The notes under the pieces were generated by a model. The model was not told the DNA's origin. It did no database searches and saw only the letters and a list, made by a program, of their open reading frames with translations. A stretch of DNA of 64,000 bases from Apium graveolens. Lineage: Eukaryota > Streptophyta > Magnoliopsida > Apiales > Apiaceae. This document shows, in pieces, positions 38,020-48,402 of this stretch (position 1 is the stretch's first letter; each line of letters opens with the position of its first letter). The position numbers and the translations under genes were made by a program. The DNA lies in assembly GCF_009905375.1 (NCBI RefSeq), contig NC_133652.1, positions 20,657,262 through 20,721,261 on the forward strand, written 5' to 3'.

Positions 38020-38525
38020 TACTATCTCCGTCCCACGGGTTCTCTACGTTTACTATTTGCGTATATTTCGAGACTTATATAAAATATAATTTTGTAATAT
38101 TTTTTTTGAATAAAAGTTTAAACATAAAACTTTTATTTAGGATTTTATTAAAAAAAATCATAAAGATATACCTTAAAGGAGCATTGAAAAGTATGCCGAA
38201 AAGTAATGTATACTCCCTCCATTTGGGTGGGGCGCGGAGTTTAAGAAAAATGATAAAATAGTGAAGAAAAGTTGAAAAAATGAGTAAAGTAGTGGGACCG
38301 ATTAATATTATATGTATAAAGTGGTTATAGTGGAGGAAAGTAGTGGATGTAGTTAATTTAAAAATTATAAAAACTTTACTATTTTTGAAAAGTTTTGAAA
38401 TGTAAACAATTGGAAGGGACATCCTAAAAAGGAAAGTGTAAACAAATGAGAGGGATAGAGGGAGTAGAATTTAATGGGATAGAAGGAATGATATCCAATA
38501 CAAAATCGGGACGGATAGAGTAGTA
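38020..38525. mobile_element. Stowaway-like MITE S4 containing S3
   Basis: The outer ends TACTATCTCCGTCCC and GGGACGGATAGAGTAGTA are complementary with a small offset. Its interior is split by S3 at 38213-38464. This gives a clear order: S4 first, S3 later. Confidence 0.75.
38213..38464. mobile_element. Stowaway-like MITE S3 (inside S4)
   Basis: It starts CTCCCTCCATTTGGG and ends AGGGATAGAGGGAG, with TA at 38211-38212 and 38465-38466. At 252 bp it is very similar to S2 at 21237-21507, including GACCGATTAATATTATATG and TGAAAAGTTTTGAAATGTAA. Confidence 0.93.
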
Positions 38526-39799
38526 ATATATTAATTTTTAATTAACATCCCGTCCCCGTAATATTCTTTCGTAGTCTGAATCGAGACCTGTTTTGAAATA
38601 ATTTCGAACACTTTCGTAGATTAGCATGATAAGGATATTAATCGTCAGAGAGGGAGAAGGTCGCAAGAAGATAATGTTTCTATACGACTTGATTGGACAA
38701 CTCCACCATTATAATTTACACCTCCATCTGGATGAAATCAATGCATGTCGGGGCCGTCTGCGAGCTTACGCGGCTCAAACTCATAATAGAACTCGATAAA
38801 ATAAGCCAAGTTTAGACAGAAGTTTAGAACTGATTCGATCCATAAAATTAAACGAGTCGAGTTCGGTATAAGTTCAGACTGATAAAGTGTCAAATTCATC
38901 GAGTCAGCCAGCTCATCCGATTCATTAATATTAGCTCCTTTAACCAAATGGACAACTCGACTTGACTCGTGAAAATAATCGATTCGAGTTCTGACGGAGT
39001 TTTGTATCGATTAAGTTAAACAAACCGGTTCACCGACTCAATAATCTCGACTCGAATTATAACCGGTTCACCGACTCAATAATCTCGACTCGAATTATGC
39101 CCAACTCGATTAATCTCGGGCGGCTCGGCAGAATTAGAGCCCTACCCATTGAAGACCGTCCCGATATTTTTTTCTTTTTGCTAATTTTCCCATTATTTCG
39201 TTATCAGCATTGCATTAATAATTGAAGAAAAATAATAAGCACAAGGGGTTCCACCATTTTTATAAGGCTTTTTACTTTTTGGGGGCCTGCCTAATCACGA
39301 CTGCCTCGTCTTGTAAAAGATCGTGGTGGGCTAATGCATGGTCCCGATCACCCACATTGTACAGATGTATGTCACGTTTTGCTTATCAAGTTGAGAAGCA
39401 TTTATATATCCATTGAAATTGTTTTGGCAAGTTCACCCGTAGCATTAGCATCAAGCTTCAAGAGTGCCTCAAGAGTGAAGACGAGCCAGGAAGAAGCAAA
39501 ATCCAGCACCACAACCTGCATAAACAATTTGAAACTACAGCAATTTGAGTTTGATAAGTACTCTCACCTAAATAAAATTAGGAACATTATCGGAAGAATA
39601 AACTGGACCTATATGGCTCACCACCCATTTAAACAAATTAGGAACATTATAGGAAGAAAAGAACTAGATGTGAACTAGTTTAATTGGTGCACGGCAGAAG
39701 GATTCCTACCACAGAAACAGTTAGATAACAAGTCCGAACAACACCTTATCGCAAAGCGATCACTACTGGTTCAACAACAACTGTACAAAAGGCATCCTC
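38526..39799. other. Gene-free region with GAGTCGAGTTCG-type repeats
   Basis: About 38700-39150 carries degenerate CGAGTC/GACTCG words, with a direct repeat of ACCGGTTCACCGACTCAATAATCTCGACTCGAATTAT at about 39022-39097. Otherwise no gene is seen. Confidence 0.5.
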
Positions 39800-40030
39800 T
39801 TGGCGTCCGTCGATGGGTCCAGGAAAACTAAATTTATTCAACTCGGGGAGGCATAGGAGGTAATATTAAGTATAGAGAAAAACAAATCATCTATTTGTTT
39901 TATGGACCTTGAAAATATAATACAGCTATGGAAGCAGAGGAATTAGCCATTACGCACATGATCATAGTTTTAGAACGTCACAATATTTTTTCAGACAGTC
40001 AGACTCACAAAATGGCACCAAAAAATATCT
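39800..40030 (+). pseudogene. RNase H-like fragment of a retroelement
   Basis: Two frames together read ASVDGSRK, then GGIGGNIKYREKQIIYLFYGP, a stop, and KYNTAMEAEELAITHMII..ERHNIFSDSQ. The spaced Asp (VDGS), Glu (EAEELA) and Asp (SDSQ) match an RNase H fold as found at the end of plant LINEs and in RVT_3-type proteins. A frameshift near 39850 and a stop near 39910 make it a relic. No flanking RT could be recognised. Confidence 0.5.
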
Positions 40031-40572
40031 ATAGAAACAAAGTTTGATACTTTGAATTGGCAAAGGCTATGACTCCTCTTCTGAGGCCCTGTTTTAGTTT
40101 CCATCAAGTTTTATGTCATGATTATTTCTTTTCTTTGTTTATCTTATTAATGCAAGATTCTGCTTAAAAAACTAAAACAAAGAGTTCTCAACGAGGTTTG
40201 GATTACACATACTATCTTACTGATGCAACAAAATTATCATAAAATAATTTAGGATAAATGTGTGTGACCTTAGTAATTTTGTACAGAAGTGTAATAATTT
40301 ATTTTCCAGTTGGTCATCATTTATGCATAGAGCAAACACCTACCTCATGAGCCGAATGCCGTTGTGTGCGGAAAGGAAAACTGAAGGACCATGAGCAAAG
40401 CTGCATGAACTTGGAGAAAGAGTTGGCTCATTATTGTGTTACATTGCCCAATAGAAATTTTATTAAGTATACCATGTGAAAAATTTCATCTTTCGGCTTA
40501 ATGTATATAATAGCTTCTTCAGTGCTTCTACTTGTCCTTGACTGTTTGGTGCTTTTATTCTTATGCTGTAGT

Positions 40573-41148
40573 TAGGGTTGTTCACGAACCGAGCCGAGCC
40601 GAGTTTTGATCAAACAGAGCCGAACTTTATTTTTTTTCTGACGAACCGAGCCGAACCGTGCTTTCTTATCGAACAAAAATTGTGTTCAAGCTCGAGCTCG
40701 TTAACTAACGAGCCGAACATGAGCTTGTTCGCAAACATAAACGAGCCGAGCCGAACCGAGTCGACCCGAGTCAGAAAAAAATCAGGTCAACCGCTATTTG
40801 ACTATGAAAATAACTTATCAAATAATTTTTTTTTTAAAATTTTGGTTATATCACTAAAATAGATATATCTTGACATCCATACGGTTGGATCGATGAAAAA
40901 TATTTTTTAAAAAATTCGAAACACCAATTAATGACTAAAAATATTCACGATATATTATAATTTTTTCGAGCTTTAACGAGCGAGCTCTAGCCGAACAACC
41001 CAAAACTCAGCTCGAGCTCATTTTGCTTAATGAACACATTTGTCTGTTCGAGCTCGAGCTCGAGTTCGTTAACGAGCCGAGCCGAACGAGCTCTTAACGA
41101 GCCGAACTCGAACTTGTTCGCGAACAACTCTGTTTGTTAACAGCCCTA
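40573..41148. mobile_element. GAGCC/GAGCTCG-rich MITE at a BCCIP splice site
   Basis: The ends TAGGGTTGTTCACGAACCGAG and TAACAGCCCTA are inverted repeats. Near-identical 8-bp flanks (GCTGTAGT at 40565-40572, GTTGTAGT at 41149-41156) look like a target duplication with one mismatch, suggesting hAT or MULE. The interior is full of degenerate GAGCCGAGC and GAGCTCGAGCTCG words. It inserted seven bases upstream of the intron's 3' border. Confidence 0.8.
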
Positions 41149-41204
41149 GTTGTAGTAACATTCGAAAGCTAAAAAATAAGGAAGAAATTTCCTGCATGTG
41201 TGAA

Positions 41205-41895
41205 TCACCTGTATTAATAAACTTTATTAATAAGCGAAATCCCTTTTTAAATGGTACTATTAATTTTGGTTTCACCAATTTTTGGTACCACCAACTTTTG
41301 GTTTCACTTATTATATCTTATAATTCTACTTTTATATGTCTTTTAATTCTACTAAAATTTTTGATTACACCATTTTTTAGTGTTATACTTCTACATATAT
41401 TATGATTCTATTAAGTTTGGTTTTATTTTTGTTATCTTATACTTCTACATATCTATATTAAGTTTAGTTTTATTTCTGTTTCCTTATACTTTTACATATT
41501 AAGTTTGGTTTTATTTTTGTTTCACCCTTTTGACTTTAAGCTTTGTGTTATTTATTCCCCTATGTATTGCTAATTCAATATAATATACGTTTTTGGTTTC
41601 ATCAACTTTTGAGTTACCTTTTTTGAATTTCGTTATAACTCTAAATGTATAATTTTTATTCATTTTTTACTCCTATATGACTTATAATATTATATGTATT
41701 ATTCAACCCTTTTTTAATTACAATTCTTATATTGATTTCAACTCGGTAATCCTATTTCCCTTATGATTCAATAGTTTGAGTTTGATTTTGTGAGCAAAAA
41801 TTATAAATTTTGACATGACACTTATATTATTATAATTTTTAATAATTATTTAACTAAATTAACTAGGCCCGTGATTCGCACGGGTTATCAACTAG
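41205..41895 (+). mobile_element. Non-autonomous Helitron, about 0.69 kb
   Basis: The 3' end is clear: hairpin CCCGTGATTCGCACGGG, TTATCAA, CTAG and host T at 41896. The likely 5' end is TCACCTGTATTAATAAAC at 41205 after an A, with the Helitron-like ATTAATAAGCGAAA shortly after. The interior is AT-rich and non-coding. The 5' border is less certain. Confidence 0.75.
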
Positions 41896-41896
41896 T

Positions 41897-42607
41897 CAGT
41901 GTTGTTAAAGGTGCGTCGAGGCGCACGAGGCGCACTATTAGCACATAGTTATTACCGAGGCGTAGCGCCTTCAATGATGTGCGAGCCTAGACCCCTGAGG
42001 CGCGAGGCGCTGCGAGGCGCGAGGCGCAAAAAACAGTAAAAATAGTCAAAAACAGCCCTAAAACCCATACTTTTCTAAGCCTATAGTGTTTAGAAATTCA
42101 TGTTATCAATAATAACAAAAGTGAAGATATATCCTTACATAAACATGAATATTCTACTTCTTTTCTTTTCTACTCAGTAAAGCAGTGTGTGTATTATGTA
42201 TATATATAGTTTAAATAAATAAATAAATATATATATTGGGTGTGTATACAAATATATATATATAGTGTATATTCTTACAACTGTAGTGTTATACATACTA
42301 ATATATCATGTATTTACTTGTTTTTTTGTGTTTCCGGCTACATACTAATATATATGTATGAATTTACACTGTAAAGGAGCAATGGCTACTGAAAAAAAGT
42401 GATAGTATAAAAATTAATCCAACATGGAAGTTCCTATAAGTTTCATATACCTATTTGTGCTGTTTTTGCATAATTCTATAATAAATAATTTGTTTTCTAA
42501 ATAAATTTTTTTCACTTCGATAAGGCGCGCGCCTCGCCTCGCGCCTCATCGCCTAGGCTCCAAGGGATCCTAGCGCCTCGGTGCGCATCTCGCCTTTAAT
42601 AACATTG
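41897..42607. mobile_element. hAT-type MITE with GAGGCGC repeats
   Basis: The 711-bp element has ends CAGTGTTGTTAAAGG and CCTTTAATAACATTG, with a perfect 8-bp target duplication CAACTAGT (41889-41896 and 42608-42615). GC-rich GAGGCGC/GCGCCTC words crowd both subterminal regions. Its left duplication is the exact 3' tip of the neighbouring Helitron, so it landed on the Helitron border. Confidence 0.93.
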
Positions 42608-44070
42608 CAACTAGTATTAATAATGTATACAACCACAAGGGCATCTTTTTGGTTTACCTGGTATATCTTGCCAACAAACAAGTAATGCTTGAAGCAGAAC
42701 GATTTTCTGAGATCCTCCGTCGGCTGTAGAATAACAAAGACTCGAAGAGACATCATAATTTACATAAATAGTTAGATGTGAAATACATCGCAAAGAACAT
42801 AAACAAATAAATATAATATGAGAGGTAAGGGTGTATTTTGCGATCTATTTAGACATCATAAAAGGAGAACAGTGATAAAACAGAATTATTTCATCTCTTG
42901 CGAATAGGAGGAGATCTTTGAATGATATCGTTTTGATGGTATTGCTATCTAGTATCTAACCTCATCTTCTGTTGCCCAAGAAACTTCATCAAAAAGACCA
43001 TCATAAGGAGGTGGCAAAAGCTGAGGAGATAGATTCAGTACATGTTGAGAAATCACCAGTCCTGCATCTCGTGCTTGCTCCCCGAGCATGAATTTCATGT
43101 CCTGTTGTATACTTTTCTCCTGGCACACTTTGAGCAGGAATATCTTAAGATCCATTACACATTTGTGATCCTAGTCAAGATAAACTGGTGCTTTACATTT
43201 CTTAGCCTATCAAACTTTTGTAACCATAAATGAAGACTCCACATGAAAAATACCATATTCAGTTAGAACACACTTACTGCCTCTGTATCATTATAACCTA
43301 CAGCATTTTTTTAAAATTAAAATTTTAAAATAAATATGTTGCATGCCTCGTATCTTCCCAAGTTTAAAACGGTTGCAACAGCATAGACTCCATTATCTTC
43401 ATCATCCTCAATTTTGACGACAGACCGTACACTTGGTTGCCCCAGTATCAAGTCTGTAAAACCATTCAAATCCCATTCTTTATCATCAAGGTGTTCTGCA
43501 GAAGAACCTTTACACCGTGAAAGTCATCAGGCGTTGGGTCAAAATATACAAAATCTGCTTAAACAACTCCCTTGCAAAAGACATAATATATTATAAAACA
43601 GTTAAGTAAATTTGACTTACATAATACAAAAACTGATTACCAATCATATAGGCTACTGTAACTTTATAATTATAAGTAGCTTACTTTAAATTCTTCATCA
43701 TCAGAAGATTCAAGTTGTTCCTTCTTATCTTTCATGGCAAGATCAACTTCCTTACCTGTATACATGTTATTACAACAATTTTAAGGGTATATCTCTATAA
43801 AAAATGAAAAAAGTAATTATCTAAACAACAACCATCGCCTAATAGATTGAGAAACAAGTGAGATTAACAAACAGATGCCAATTATACACTCGCAGAATAA
43901 GGTCTTTCCCTATGCTTACCATGAAAGATGGGTAGAATATTTTTACTACACTTGGAGCTACGTGAATTGCGCTTGACCTTGCAAACAGAGGTGAGGGCCA
44001 CTAAACGAGCAAAGCGAGAGAAAGTGACCGGACGAGTAATCAATCGCCTTGCCGGATTTCGCGGCATCAT

Positions 44071-45645
44071 GACAAATCTTGCAAATTAAGATTTTTTTTC
44101 ACCGTGTCAAACCATTCCGTGGCTGGCATAGTAAAATCAAAAGGTGAGATCTTTCTACTTTTTTTAAAAAAAAAATCCATCTTAATGTCAATTAAGTATC
44201 TACTAGATACTCGAACTAGTACAAAATGATGTGAACTAAAATAACGACGTTCCAATACCTAGTATTTTTATGCTGAAAATTCAGCTTTACAATAAAAAAG
44301 AGATTTTTTAAAGCAGGAGCTGTAAAGTTTTGGTTGTCTCAAATCTGATTCACCTTGTGCATCAAAGTGCCTATTGCCGACTTTCAAGTGCACCACTTTC
44401 TGACATTCTTATTGTTGAATCTCTACAGCTTTGTAGAGCCAAGACACTGTCAACAATCTAAACGATTGTGTATATGGTTTGTTGTTCTTTACTCAGCTCT
44501 GAACTTTGTGGCTTACCAAAAAGCTTATACATGTTTGTACTAAAGATATGAAGTGTATAGAATGCAGACTAATGTGTAAGCCGATAGAAGGGTCTTCTCT
44601 GTTTCTATGAAAGAAGAAATCAAATGGATATTACCTTTGAAGACAAGGGTAAGATGCAGAACAATAATGCTCAAACGATAAGCAGAAATATAACTAAAGA
44701 GATCACATAGACACAAGCAAGTGTTTTGCCTCTACATCGGACTGCAAAGAGAAATCTAGACTGATACTTAAATGAAGAATAATTCTTAAAGAACAACGAC
44801 GACAATAAATAAATATATATCTATGTAGATACAACCAACAGCCTGCGATGTGAGAAGTTAGACACCTAACAATAAATAAATATCCTGAGTGTTTGTCGTC
44901 GTGTTACGAGATCCTTACAGCAACTCGACCAAACTCTCCTTATGTCGCTAACAACCTAAATCAATTCATGCAAAATCTGCATTATGCTCACCTAGATATT
45001 TATTCAGCCAACTAATTCTTAGATAAACTAACAGATGAGATAGTAAAGTTGTTTTGCTTTCTACATCCAGTCCTTACTCTTTAGTAGTCAGGTATGCGGA
45101 TTTTGACTAGACAAGATTCCCTACTAGGTGACACTCAAGTCTCAACCACTGGTTTCTTCCTCATGCTTGGACTCATATTCACGTGCTGAAGCAGAATATC
45201 CTCCCCTGCTGCAATCACGTCTAAAATACAATGGTTGTGTTATCTTGTCATTAATCTTGAATTTCCTATATACCAAGCTATTCTCATACATTGTGATAGA
45301 CAAGTTGTCACCCACACTGTTTAAAACCCTGTGTTCCCCGATTGCATTGAACATATTCAACTTAATTTCATTTTCTTTGTCAAATAATTCAAGTTGGTCT
45401 TAATATCGCACCATCCTTCAAAAGCTTGCATGATCAACTAGGAATCATTTTTACCAAGCAGCTCGAAACAATTACATTTCAAAGATTACTTGCGAAGTTG
45501 GAATTTCAAGATATTTCTTTCCCCCACCTCCAACTTAAGGAGGGGAAGGGGAAGTGCAGATGTGTAACACATAATCCGGCATCTTAAGGATTTAAATCAT
45601 CATCATAAACTTATGATATTACGTATTATATAGTTGTAATAATAC
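44071..45645. other. Region upstream of the BCCIP pseudogene
   Basis: A minus-strand open stretch at about 45390-45142 (ELFDKENEIKLNMFNAIGEH to YESKHEEETSG) has balanced composition and could be the last exon of an unknown gene cut by the LTR insertion on its right. I do not recognise it. No other coding signal is seen. Confidence 0.4.
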
Positions 45646-45650
45646 ATCGA

Positions 45651-46426
45651 TGATAACTCCGGTGAGCGGGCGGCTCCGTCCGACGGCGTTCCTGGACTTT
45701 CTGTGCGGGGGTGAGGTGTAGCTGCTGGTTGGGCGCCTGCAAAACAACACCGGAAGGGGGGTTTGGCTCCCACGGCGCCTCCGGTGTAAGAATAAGAACA
45801 GGCTTTGGAGAAGATGAAGGTATGTATACTTATGTAATTTAGAGGCTGTTGTGTGTTTGTGTGGATGTGTATATGTGGTGGCTGCTGTGTGTTTTTGAGT
45901 GTATGAGAGAGTGAGAGTGTGCAAGAGTGAATATTTTCCAAACCCTAAACCCTTCAGCCTTGGGGGTATATATAGCCCCAAGGTAGGGTTTAGGGGTAGT
46001 TACCTCTAAATCTGGGCCGTTGGATTTTGGGAGCGGAGGACGCCTGACTTGGGGGATTGCTTACACGTGTTCAGGGGAGGACCACCTTCAGAGTGTCCTA
46101 ACGGCCTCTGACACGCGTCGTGCTTGTCTGGTGTGTTGGTTGTTGATAGCTGCCAAAGTCACGTGCCCGCGTACCATTGCTTGGCGGGTTGTGGGATGTG
46201 CATGTGTTTGCTAGGAACCCCCTTCATGGTGCCTTGAGTCCTGATCCGGATCCGGGTAGGCATTAGGTCCGGGTTCCGGGTTGGATCCGGATTCGGGTCA
46301 TGGGATGGGCCTGGGTTTGGTCTCTCCATTTGATTGTACTGGGAGAGGGGGGTCTCGGTACATCGATTGAGCCCGGTATTCCATAGATCCAGGTTGATCC
46401 TTAACCGGGTCTCTTATACCCTATCA
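45651..46426 (-). repeat. LTR L1 (3' LTR of the minus element)
   Basis: 776 bp, from TGATAGGGTATAAGAG (at 46426, minus) to CCGGAGTTATCA (at 45651). It is adjacent to the polypurine tract GGGAGTGGGGGCAAA and to the left ATCGA duplication. Confidence 0.95.
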
Positions 46427-46517
46427 TTTGCCCCCACTCCCTTATGCAGATTTTCTGGATGAGGGAGTAAAGTAGGGTTGCATATTTGGCTTAGGAAAAA
46501 ACTTTCTGCTCCTGTTT

Positions 46518-46770
46518 GCCCCCCAATCCGGATCTGGTGTAATGTATACCAATCCGGATTAAGGTATAGTAGTTGCTTTAGAAAATTTCTGCTCTTTATT
46601 GCCCCCCAATCCGGATCTGGTGTAGTAGATGCCAATCCGGATTAAGGTAAGTAGACGCTTTAGAGAAATTTCTGCTCTTGATTGCCCCCCAATCCGGATC
46701 TGGTGTAGTGAATACCTATCCGGATTGATATGTTCCTGTGTAGGCTTATATGATCCGGATATGAAGCTTT
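46518..46770. repeat. 83-bp tandem repeat, about 2.6 copies
   Basis: Units start at 46518, 46601 and 46684 with GCCCCCCAATCCGGATCTGG and include a second CCGGAT word. They lie in the non-coding segment between the 3' LTR and the inserted plus-strand LTR. The CCGGAT words echo ones in the LTR itself. Confidence 0.88.
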
Positions 46771-46946
46771 AGGTCCTGTGATTTTTTTTGGAATTTGTAA
46801 CGTTTCTGCTCAATTCCCCCCAATAATTTGAAATTTTGGCAGTTACGTTCCTTGAAAATAGGCCCCTAATGATGATGGGGTTTAATGCGGTTTAATGTGT
46901 ATATATATTTTTTTTGTAACTGTTGGGTGAACCAGTGTTTGGACGG

Positions 46947-47155
46947 CACGTGGCAGGGGAGTTACTCTTACCTGGGCCTATAAAAGGCTGTCTCCCCTCT
47001 TCCATTTCATTTTTTATTTTCACAAAAGAAACTCAACAGTCCTTTGTTTTTCTCTTCTCTCTCTCGCTTTTCTGCAAATCACCGTGTTTGTGGTTGATTC
47101 TTCCGCCGTGTCTCGCCGGTCTCGCCATTAATCCTCCATTAACTTGTAAGATCTT
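46947..47155 (+). promoter_or_regulatory. Promoter-like block pointing into the inverted repeat
   Basis: A G-box CACGTG (46947-46952) is followed 26 bp later by TATAAAA (46979-46985). Then come a pyrimidine-rich leader-like stretch (TTTTTCTCTTCTCTCTCTCG) and, at about 47144, ACTTGTAAGATCT, which resembles a 5' splice donor. Its orientation is plus, antisense to the host element and directed at LTR L2. It may be a captured host promoter and first exon, or an antisense promoter of the element. There is no expression evidence. Confidence 0.5.
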
Positions 47156-47932
47156 TGATAGGGTATAAGAGACCCGGGTAAGGACCAACCTGTATCTATG
47201 GAATACCGGGCTCAATCGATGTACCGAGACCCCCCTCTCCCAGTACAATCAAATAGAGAGACCAGACCCAGGCCCATCCCATGACCCGGATCCGGATCCA
47301 ACCCGGAACCCGGACCTAATGCCTACCCGGATCCGGATCAGGACTCAAGCCACCATGAGGGGGGTTCCTAGCAAACACATGCACATCCCACAACCCGCCA
47401 AGCAAGGGTACATGGGCACGTGACTTTGGCAGCTATCAACAACCAACACACCAGACAAGCACGGCGCGTGTCAGAGGCCGTTAGGACACTCTGAAGGTGG
47501 TCCTCCCCTGGACACGTGTAAGCAATCCCCCCAAGCCAGGCGTCCTCCGCTCCCAAAATCCAACGGCCCAGATTTAGAGGTAACTACCCCTAAACCCTAC
47601 CTTGGGGCTATATATACCCCCAAGGCTGAAGGGTTTAGGGGTTGGAAAATATTCACTCTTGCACACTCTCACTCTCTCATACACTCAAAAACACACAGCA
47701 GCCACCGCATATACACATCCACACAAACACATAGCAGCCTCTAAATTACATAAGTATACATACCTTCATCTTCTCCAAAGCCTGTTCTTATTCTTACACC
47801 GGAGGCGCCGTGGGAGCCAAACCCCCCTTCCGGTGTTGTTTTGCAGGCGCCCAACCAGCAGCTACACCTCACCCCCGCACAGAAGGTCCAGGAACGCCGT
47901 CGGACGGAGCCGCCCGCTCACCGGAGTTATCA
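47156..47932 (+). repeat. LTR L2 (inner, plus orientation)
   Basis: 777 bp, TGATAGGGTATAAGAG to CCGGAGTTATCA. It has G-box-like CACGTG at about 47414 and 47513, a TATATATA at 47609-47616, and a presumed start downstream near 47640. A GGCGCTAGAAGGAGGG primer-binding-like site follows, as at L3. No target duplication of its own was found. Confidence 0.95.
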
Positions 47933-48402
47933 TTTGGCGCTAGAAGGAGGGGCGCTCCATCCTTGGGACTCGGTGTCCCTGGATTCATCTTCATCAGCAA
48001 ACTCTTGAGAGAGTCCACTTTCAAACCTGTAAGAACATAAACAACCAAACCCTTTCTTGAATATGAATGTTCATTTTAGCCACGTTTGTGTGAGCTTGTT
48101 GCTTTAAGCCACGTTTGTGTGAGCCCGCTCTTGTTTGTTAAGTTTTAGCTGTTTAGGGTTTGATAATCTTGATAATCTTGAAGCCTGGGGTTTGATAGTC
48201 TTGGTGATTTTAAAACCCAGAACTGTTTTAGCTTGCATATTTTCTTTTATGTTCAAGAGCCTGCTGTTCTTGTTTGGCATTATTGTTAGCAAAACCCAAA
48301 AAGTTTGCTTGCTGTTATTTTGGAAATTTTTTGTAACATTCAAAAAAGCAACCTCAGATCCACATTTGTAGCCTCAAATCTTGGTCAGTTGTTTGTACAA
48401 TT

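Larger units (their letters stand above)
40344..44070 (-). pseudogene. BCCIP: BCCIP-family gene, decayed
   Basis: Seven exons are recognisable: 44070-43920, 43755-43685, 43570-43347, 43170-42961, 42723-42658, 40565-40473 and 40400-40344. They show family motifs PDDFHGVKVLLQ, WDLNGFTDLILGQ, QLLPPPYDGLFDEVSWATEDE, SFCFKHYLFVGKIYQ, EAIIYIKPKDEIFH and LCSWSFSFPFRTQ. BCCIP/Bcp1 proteins act in the nucleus in ribosomal protein chaperoning and genome maintenance. Exon 3 has an in-frame TAA in GVV(stop)ADF and a 1-bp loss after LLQ (its 224-nt length breaks phase). Its donor is GC instead of GT. The final exon, about 35 residues, was not found downstream. One intron has been filled by a GAGCC-rich MITE, a Helitron and a hAT MITE. 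I infer a pseudogene; assembly errors would be the other explanation. Confidence 0.85.

Noticed and set aside
39960..40060. Possible last BCCIP exon on the minus strand
   Set aside because: A short MI..VMA resemblance is better explained by the plus-strand RNase H-like fragment; no acceptor site fits.
45603..45981. Overlapping His/Thr/Pro-rich frames, also present at 47602-47943 and 52985-53284
   Set aside because: They repeat only because they lie in LTRs L1-L3; no real protein is indicated.
46923..47168. 81-codon frame over the promoter-like block
   Set aside because: It lacks an ATG start, spans a TATA box and leader-like DNA, and runs into the LTR.
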